A DNA stretch of 53,297 bases, from contig JAEULH010000030.1 of the NCBI GenBank assembly GCA_016793925.1, forward strand, positions 1-53,297. Direction: 5' to 3'. How positions within the stretch are numbered: position 1 is the stretch's first letter; each line of letters starts with the position of its first letter. This document shows positions 48,292-53,297 of the stretch, one piece after another. This DNA is from Rhodospirillales bacterium. Lineage in GTDB: Bacteria; Pseudomonadota; Alphaproteobacteria; Rhodospirillales; Defluviicoccaceae. A program made the translations under genes and the position numbers. The notes below the pieces were generated by a model. The model was not told the DNA's origin, did not search any database, and worked only from the letters and a program-made list of their open reading frames with translations.

Positions 48292-49729
48292 TCCGCTCGA
48301 CCGTCTCGCCGATCTCAACCGCCCTGGCGCGTACCGCCCCGACCGGAAATCGCTCGAAATCGGCTCAGATGTCGAGATTGCCGGTCGCGTCGGCGACGAT
48401 CTCCACCGCTCGAATGGCGACATCGTCCATGCCGAAGGGCATTTCTGGCGCTACGGCGGCACCCATTGGGTGACGATCCCTGAACATGAACTGCGCCGTG
48501 CCGTCCACACATACGACGGCGCCGATTTCGAGACGCCGACCGGCGAGCCGTCGCGCGTGAAGTTGAGCAAGAGCCGGGTCGACTCCGTGCTCAACGAGCT
48601 CGCGGCGGCGATCGCAAAGCCTTCCTTCTTCGAGAGCGTGGCAGTTGGCATCAACTGCGCTTCGGGATTCATCCGATTCGACACCGACGGAGCGCCGAGC
48701 CATGAGTCGCACGAACCGGACCATCGCTGCCGGCACACGTTGCCCGGTCGCTGGTCGCCCGAAACCGGCAGCTCACCGGCTGAAGGATCGATGCTCGGCC
48801 GCCTGCTCGGCGGAGTTTTTCGCGGCGACGACGACGCAACGGCCAAGATCGAACTGCTCGGCGAAATTGTCGGGGCCGCCGCTCTTGGCTACGCCACCAA
48901 GCTGCGCCAGCCGCGCGCCATTATTCTCAAGGGCGAGACCGCCGAGAACGGCAAGAGCCAAATCCTCGATCTCGCACGTGGCCTGTTACCGCCGTCCGCC
49001 ATTTGCTCCGTCACTGCCGGGCGCATGGGCGACGAGCGGCACATCATCGGCCTCGTCGGCAAACTGCTGAATGCGAGCGATGAGTTGTCATCGGCCGACG
49101 CCATCGCCAGCGAGACCTTCAAGGCCGTCGTCACCGGCGAACCGGTGCAGGGCCGCGACGTGTACAAGTCCCGCGTTGAGTTCCGTCCGGTGGCGCAGCA
49201 CCTGTTCGCGGCCAATAATCTGCCGAGCTTCGCCGGTGGCATGGACCGAGGCGTTCAGCGTCGCCTCCTTTTGATCCAATTCAACCGCGTTATTCCAACC
49301 GAGGAACGCATCGAAGCCATTGGCCGGCGCATCGCCGAAGAGGAACCAGACCTCCTGCTGGCGTGGGCCGTTCGCGGCGCAGCGCGACTCATCCAGTTCC
49401 GCGACTTCTCCATTCCGGCCAGCAGCAAGGCCGCGCTCAACGACTGGCTGTACGGGGCAGACTCCGTCTTGGCCTGGCTGGCCGAATGCGTGGAAACGAG
49501 GCCAATCGTAGACGATGAACCGAAGGTACGTACCAGTTACGCGCATCGACAGTTCCGCGCCTGGGCGGAGGCTACGGGTTTCAAGAGGGACACCCTGCCC
49601 GCAATCAATGTTTTTGTTCAGCGCATCAAGGCAAACGCGGCAGGTATCGAATACCGCCGAAGATCCGACGGCCCCGTCTTCCTCGGGATGGTCGTCCGCC
49701 ATTTCACCCCGCCGCCTCCCTTCCGGTGA
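48269..49729 (+). CDS. phage/plasmid P4-type SF3 helicase-primase
   Basis: A 486-residue replication protein of the D5/P4 alpha family. The N-terminal D5-like region (residues 30-170) is followed by an SF3 helicase core: Walker A GETAENGKS (about 222-230), the Walker B-like LLNASDEL, and QHLFAANNLPSFAGGMDRGV then QRRLLLIQF as motif C and arginine finger region. A C-terminal winged-helix region (DWLYGADSVLAWLAECVETR) closes it. It starts with GTG within the PriCT gene (23-base overlap). It should unwind the element's origin; no iteron origin was identified nearby. Confidence 0.9.
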   Translation: MRDAVPDDPLDRLADLNRPGAYRPDRKSLEIGSDVEIAGRVGDDLHRSNGDIVHAEGHFWRYGGTHWVTIPEHELRRAVHTYDGADFETPTGEPSRVKLSKSRVDSVLNELAAAIAKPSFFESVAVGINCASGFIRFDTDGAPSHESHEPDHRCRHTLPGRWSPETGSSPAEGSMLGRLLGGVFRGDDDATAKIELLGEIVGAAALGYATKLRQPRAIILKGETAENGKSQILDLARGLLPPSAICSVTAGRMGDERHIIGLVGKLLNASDELSSADAIASETFKAVVTGEPVQGRDVYKSRVEFRPVAQHLFAANNLPSFAGGMDRGVQRRLLLIQFNRVIPTEERIEAIGRRIAEEEPDLLLAWAVRGAARLIQFRDFSIPASSKAALNDWLYGADSVLAWLAECVETRPIVDDEPKVRTSYAHRQFRAWAEATGFKRDTLPAINVFVQRIKANAAGIEYRRRSDGPVFLGMVVRHFTPPPPFR

Positions 49730-49975
49730 CGCGCCAGTGATGCATGAGCGACGCTCGAATGACCGCTAACCGATTGAAAGTGAAAAGATGACGCACCGAC
49801 GACCGAAACATTATCCATGCGCCACGCGCGCGCGCACGCATAAACATAGTTGGTGGGGGGGTGCGTCATCTCAACACTTTCAAGCAGTTGGCCGGCAAGA
49901 GTGCTGCACTCGTGCTGCACTGGTGCATCATTCAACCATGCCCATGGCCGGACATGGCCCGAGGGAGAGACACCG

Positions 49976-50548
49976 ATGAGCCGGCGCAAGCGCCCTGCCA
50001 AGTCCCTGACGACACGGCTCACCGCCGGTCCGGATATGCTGGTCGAGCCGATCTACGAGCCTGATCCGGACGGTCGCGCCGTGGTTCACCGCAGCACGGT
50101 CGATACCATCGGCATCATGCTGCGTAGCGGCACGATCACCGAGGAGATGCACGACGCCGCAAGGGCCTTCGAGGCCGTCTTCAGCCGTGCCCAGTTCGAT
50201 CCGATCGTCTGCATGACGCTCGATCGTCTGCCCGGCTCAGGCAGCGCCGCCGATTTTACAGATGCGCAGCTCGATGCCCGCCGCCGTGTGGGCGACGCCC
50301 TCGATGCGCTTGGCGGGCTGGGCAGTCCCGCCGGCAGCTGCGTCTGGCATGTCGTCGGCTTGCAGCGCTCGATCCGCGAATGGGCGCTGCGGCAGGGCTG
50401 GGGCGGCAGGCCGGTCAGGGTCGAGCAGGCGCAGGGGATCCTGATCGCGGCGCTGGGCGTGCTGGCGGGGTGGTATGGGTATGGCGACGACGACCGAACG
50501 GCCGTTGCCAAGCGTTGCCGGGAGTCGCTCAGGCAGCGCGCGGGCTGA
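49976..50548 (+). CDS. DUF6456-like element protein
   Basis: A 190-residue protein. After a basic N-terminus it contains RAFEAVFSRAQFDPIV, RRRVGDALDALGGLGSPAGS, CVWHVVGLQRSIREWAL and GILIAALGVLAGWYGYGDDD, a pattern I associate with the DUF6456 domain of alphaproteobacterial phage and element proteins. The function is unknown. GGGAGAGA precedes the ATG. It converges with higA, overlapping it by 20 bases. Confidence 0.65.
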   Translation: MSRRKRPAKSLTTRLTAGPDMLVEPIYEPDPDGRAVVHRSTVDTIGIMLRSGTITEEMHDAARAFEAVFSRAQFDPIVCMTLDRLPGSGSAADFTDAQLDARRRVGDALDALGGLGSPAGSCVWHVVGLQRSIREWALRQGWGGRPVRVEQAQGILIAALGVLAGWYGYGDDDRTAVAKRCRESLRQRAG

Positions 50549-50828
50549 CCTCGGCGTTCACCCGCTCAGCCAGCGTCGCTCTTGCCATCGCGAGCTCGTA
50601 AGCGGCCTGCAGGTTCACCCAGAACTCCGGCGTGGTGCCGAAGTAGCGCGCCAGCCTGAGCGCGGTGTCGGCGGAGATGGCGCGGCGGCCGAGGACAATG
50701 TCGTTGATCCGCGACCGGGTCACCTTGATGGCGTTGGCGAGCGCGTACACGCTGATGCCCATCGGCTCGAGGAAATCGGTGCGCAGGATCTCGCCGGGCG
50801 AGACCGGCGGAGAGGGCTCACCGCTCAT
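50529..50828 (-). CDS. higA: HigA-family antitoxin
   Basis: XRE-type antitoxin of about 99 residues: SPGEILRTDFLEPMGISVYA leads into the helix-turn-helix (ALANAIKVTRSRINDIVLGR) and RLARYFGTTPEFWVNLQAAY is the diagnostic HigA segment. The start at 50828 gives the usual length; an ATG at 50882, five bases after the toxin gene, would add 18 residues. Normally neutralises HigB and represses the operon. Here the toxin is frameshifted, so the antitoxin may be orphaned. Confidence 0.88.
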   Translation of the reverse strand: MSGEPSPPVSPGEILRTDFLEPMGISVYALANAIKVTRSRINDIVLGRRAISADTALRLARYFGTTPEFWVNLQAAYELAMARATLAERVNAEVSPRAA

Positions 50829-50887
50829 CACATCGCCAAAGTTCACCTGCCCTCGATCAACGTCCCCACGACTGATGCTCATGCCTG

Positions 50888-51174
50888 TCATCCCCGGTGA
50901 TAGTCGACGATCTCGACGTCCCACGCCTCGCCCTGCCGCCAGCCAAAGCAAATCCGCCACCGGTCGTTGATGCGGATGCTCATCTGCCCGGCGCGGTCGC
51001 CCGAGAGCGCTTCCAGACGATTGCCCGGCGGCACGCGCAGATCGTCAAGAGCGTGCGCGGCGTCTAGCATTTGCAGCTTGGCTCGCCCCGCCGTCCTATG
51101 TGTGGATCCAGTCCTATGACGTGGTGGCCCGCAAACAGCGCAGCGGTCTTCCTGTCGGCAAAGGTCTTGATCAC
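50888..51174 (-). pseudogene. higB: HigB-family toxin, frameshifted
   Basis: RelE-fold mRNA interferase. From the GTG at 51174 one frame reads IKTFADRKTAALFAGHHVIG then LDPHIGRRG and soon stops. The adjacent frame supplies the rest: AKLQMLDAAHALDDLRVPPG, NRLEALSGDRAGQMSIRIND, RWRICFGWRQGEAWDVEIVD and the end at 50888. The join falls in the G/C run at about 51086-51089. Gene order toxin then antitoxin is the normal higBA order. As written the toxin is inactive; one missing base in a homopolymer could also be an assembly error. Confidence 0.75.
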
Positions 51175-51181
51175 AAGCAAG

Positions 51182-51200
51182 CGTACCGCTAGGCGGTACG
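51182..51200. promoter_or_regulatory. perfect palindrome, likely HigA operator
   Basis: CGTACCGC-TAG-GCGGTACG is a perfect 8-bp dyad with a three-base centre, ending eight bases before the higB start codon. HigA-type antitoxins bind palindromes in this position, so autoregulation is the obvious reading. Confidence 0.6.
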
Positions 51201-51835
51201 TTCGTCAAGGAGAGCACCGCAGGGTGCTACCGGCTGCCAGGGGACAACGCCGAGGCGTCGCAACATGCCCGCTCGATTGACATCGACCATCACAACATGT
51301 AGAAGATTGTGAGGCTGCGCAGTAGGTCCAGAAGCTGACCCGGCGGCGTCTGTGACGGCCCGAGCGGGTCCTTTCTGGGCTGGAAACGCATGCGGGGTCG
51401 CCGGCCGACGCTATCTCTTGCTGTGGCCGAAATTTTTGGGCAGCCAGGGAAGCCAGAAGCCACCACGCGGTGGCTTTTTGCGTTTATGGAACAAAGGCTT
51501 GGCCTGGACCCCAAGGCGGCTTCGGGGTGGACTCCGGGGTCCAGGGGGAAGGCACCTGCGTTGGATCCGGAAGCCACCGATAATCTCATAGGATCAATGG
51601 CCTAGGCTGGCTTCGGGGCTGGCCCTTCGGACTCCGTCTGGACTCCAGTGCTGGATCCAGGCGTGGACACCGAAGCCAAGAAGCCGCTCGAACCGCCGGC
51701 CGGGGCGACCGCCCCAAGCCGCACACTGCCTTCGGGAACATAGTTGCGGCGGCATCTGTTGCCGACACCGCCCTCTGGGTCCGTGGGCGCTGCGTCCTCG
51801 CGATCTCTGACCATCACCAGCAACAGGACAATGAG
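51201..51835. other. 635-base gap with a terminator, no recognised gene
   Basis: Region between the toxin-antitoxin module and the methyltransferase. It contains one strong terminator and a stretch (51500-51690) in which GGCTTCGGGG and GGACTCC/GGATCC-like words recur, suggesting degenerate short repeats. Frames inside (for example 51390-51605 on the plus strand) are not convincingly protein-like. Confidence 0.4.
51457..51479 (+). terminator. rho-independent terminator
   Basis: AAGCCACC, loop ACGC and GGTGGCTT form a perfect 8-bp stem followed by TTTTT in the plus direction. It stands alone upstream of the methyltransferase gene, so it may end a short transcript starting near the toxin-antitoxin operator or insulate the methyltransferase. 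Confidence 0.75.
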
Positions 51836-53110
51836 ATGACCCTTCGCTTTCTGCCGGGGCAGATCGAGCTTTGGCCGATCGACCGGCTTAAGCCGTATGC
51901 CAACAATGCGAGGACGCACAGCGCGGATCAGATCGCGAAGATCGCGGGCTCGCTGGCGGAATTCGGATGGACGACGCCTGTGCTGGTCGCCGACGACGGC
52001 GAGATCGTTGCCGGCCATGGGCGGGTTCTGGCGGCGGCGCACCTGGGTCTCTCCGAGGTTCCGGTCATCAGGTTGTCGCATCTCTCACCGGCGCAGGTCC
52101 GCGCCTACCGCATCGCCGACAACCGCCTGGCCGAGCTGGCCGGCTGGGACGATGAGCTCCTGGCGATCGAACTCGCCGAGCTTGGCGACCTGGACTTCGA
52201 CCTCGACCTTACGGGCTTCGATGGCCTCGAGCTTGACCGCCTGCTGGCACTGGCGGCGGGGGAAGGTGAGGGGGCCGACGACGAGGACATCGTTCCCGAA
52301 GCACCGGCCGAACCGGTCAGTCGGCCGGGTGACCTGTGGCGCATGGGCGACCACCGGCTGCTGTGCGGGGATGCCACCTCCGCCGCCGATGTCGCTCAGC
52401 TGCTGGACGGCGCCCGGCCGCATCTGATGGTCACCGATCCGCCGTACGGGGTGAACTACGATCCCGCCTGGCGCAACGACGCCGGCGTCTCGACGACAGC
52501 GCGCACCGGCACTGTCCGCAACGACGACCGGGCTGACTGGCGTGATGCCTGGGCGCTGTTTCCGGGCGATGTCGCCTACGTCTGGCATGCCGGCGTCCAC
52601 GGGCGGACCGTCGCGGACAGCCTGCAGGCCTGCGACTTCAACATCCGCGCCCAGCTGATCTGGGCGAAGAGCCGCTTCGCCCTCAGCCGCGGCCATTACC
52701 ACTGGCAGCATGAGCCGTGCTTCTATGCCGTCCGCGACGGCGGCAACTCCCACTGGCAGGGCGCGCGCGATCAGGCGACGCTGTGGCTGATCGCAAGCCG
52801 CGGCGACGACGACGACGCGACGGTGCACGGCACGCAGAAGCCGGTCGAGTGCATGCTGCGGCCGATCCGCAACAACAGCGTTCGCGGCGACAGTGTCTAC
52901 GAGCCGTTTGCCGGCAGCGGCAGCACCATCATCGCCGCCGAAAGGTCGGGCCGCCGCTGCCTCGCCATGGAGCTCGACCCCGGCTACTGCGACGTCATCA
53001 TCGAACGCTGGCAGGCGGCGACGGGCAGGCACGCGACGCTCGACGGTGAGGGCCAGACATTCGACGAGATGGCCGATGAGCGGCTACCGGGCAGAACCGC
53101 CGCCGAGTAA
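51836..53110 (+). CDS. ParB-like nuclease domain / DNA methyltransferase fusion
   Basis: A 424-residue phage-type DNA modification enzyme. Residues 10-110 are a ParB/Srx-fold domain (IDRLKPYANNARTHSADQIA, GEIVAGHGR at 55-63, RAYRIADNRLAELA). Residues 170-410 are a beta-class N4-cytosine/N6-adenine methyltransferase with motif IV DPPYG (201-205) before motif I FAGSGST (358-364). Such fusions are common in prophages and elements just before packaging genes and protect element DNA or alter expression. No cognate restriction endonuclease is visible in the window. Confidence 0.93.
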   Translation: MTLRFLPGQIELWPIDRLKPYANNARTHSADQIAKIAGSLAEFGWTTPVLVADDGEIVAGHGRVLAAAHLGLSEVPVIRLSHLSPAQVRAYRIADNRLAELAGWDDELLAIELAELGDLDFDLDLTGFDGLELDRLLALAAGEGEGADDEDIVPEAPAEPVSRPGDLWRMGDHRLLCGDATSAADVAQLLDGARPHLMVTDPPYGVNYDPAWRNDAGVSTTARTGTVRNDDRADWRDAWALFPGDVAYVWHAGVHGRTVADSLQACDFNIRAQLIWAKSRFALSRGHYHWQHEPCFYAVRDGGNSHWQGARDQATLWLIASRGDDDDATVHGTQKPVECMLRPIRNNSVRGDSVYEPFAGSGSTIIAAERSGRRCLAMELDPGYCDVIIERWQAATGRHATLDGEGQTFDEMADERLPGRTAAE

Positions 53111-53134
53111 ACCCCGGCGGCGCGAACACCTCGG

Positions 53135-53297
53135 TCAATCGCAGATCCGGTAGACACGCCGGCCGTCGACCCTGCCGGAGGTGATGGCGAGGCCAAGCTT
53201 CTTCTTGAGCGTGCCGCTGATCGCACCGCGGCAGCTATGGAGTTGCCAGCCGGTTGCTTCGGCGATCTGGTCGATGGTCGCTCCCTCCTCGCGCCGG
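53135..53297 (-). CDS. DUF3489 family protein, 3' end only
   Basis: The last 53 codons of a gene entering from the right edge: REEGATIDQIAEATGWQLHS, then CRGAISGTLKKKLGLAITSG and RRVYRICD before the stop. This is the winged-helix-like DUF3489 repeat region, frequent in the same alphaproteobacterial elements as DUF2924 and serine recombinases. It converges with the methyltransferase gene. Confidence 0.8.
   Translation of the reverse strand, partial: RREEGATIDQIAEATGWQLHSCRGAISGTLKKKLGLAITSGRVDGRRVYRICD

Overview
The window is high-GC DNA from an alphaproteobacterium. The strongest lineage markers are fliX, found only in alphaproteobacteria, a DksA with a degenerate zinc finger, and the obgE-proB-proA-nadD-rsfS order followed by ctpA, a YibQ-type deacetylase and rppH. 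A Rhodospirillales-like organism is plausible, but that is inference.

Layout. Positions 1-12.6 kb hold mixed chromosomal genes: a DUF2165 membrane protein, a frameshifted PAP2 phosphatase, a secreted protein with one CxxCH motif, an RND pump without its adaptor gene, a creatininase-family enzyme, a divergent riboflavin pair (ribA and a RibD-type reductase), and a divergent MFS/LysR pair resembling ynfM/ynfL. Positions 12.6-15.6 kb hold one TIR-NB-ARC-TPR gene, a likely stand-alone immune sensor with ten nearly identical 42-residue repeats. Next come a ferredoxin/metallo-beta-lactamase protein and, on the minus strand, a leucine/isovalerate catabolic cluster (liuA, an SDR, a DsbA-like isomerase, liuB, liuC, liuD; 16.8-23.8 kb).

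Positions 24.1-42.2 kb are core genome: lipoprotein, mscL, Nudix, rplU-rpmA-obgE, proB-proA, nadD, rsfS, gpmA, ctpA, deacetylase, rppH, an Atm1-type exporter with an esterase-like lipoprotein, a flagellar hook gene opposite fliX, dksA and a cytidylate-kinase-like gene.

From tRNA-Ser(GGA) at 42,469 to the end the content is mobile and accessory: a DUF499 ATPase that has lost its C-terminal part and abuts a helicase-like tail, a DUF2924 / serine recombinase / HTH operon with a 48-codon leader gene, a ribbon-helix-helix-like protein ending in an SSB-type acidic tip, a broken excisionase-like gene, a PriCT remnant with an SF3 helicase, a DUF6456-like protein, a higBA module whose toxin is frameshifted, a ParB-DNA methyltransferase fusion and the end of a DUF3489 gene. 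It reads as a partly decayed integrative element next to a tRNA gene. Its far boundary lies outside the window.

Three apparent frameshifts (about 933, 47,787 and 51,086) may be real decay or assembly error; raw reads would decide. All functional calls come from reading motifs; no database search was run.
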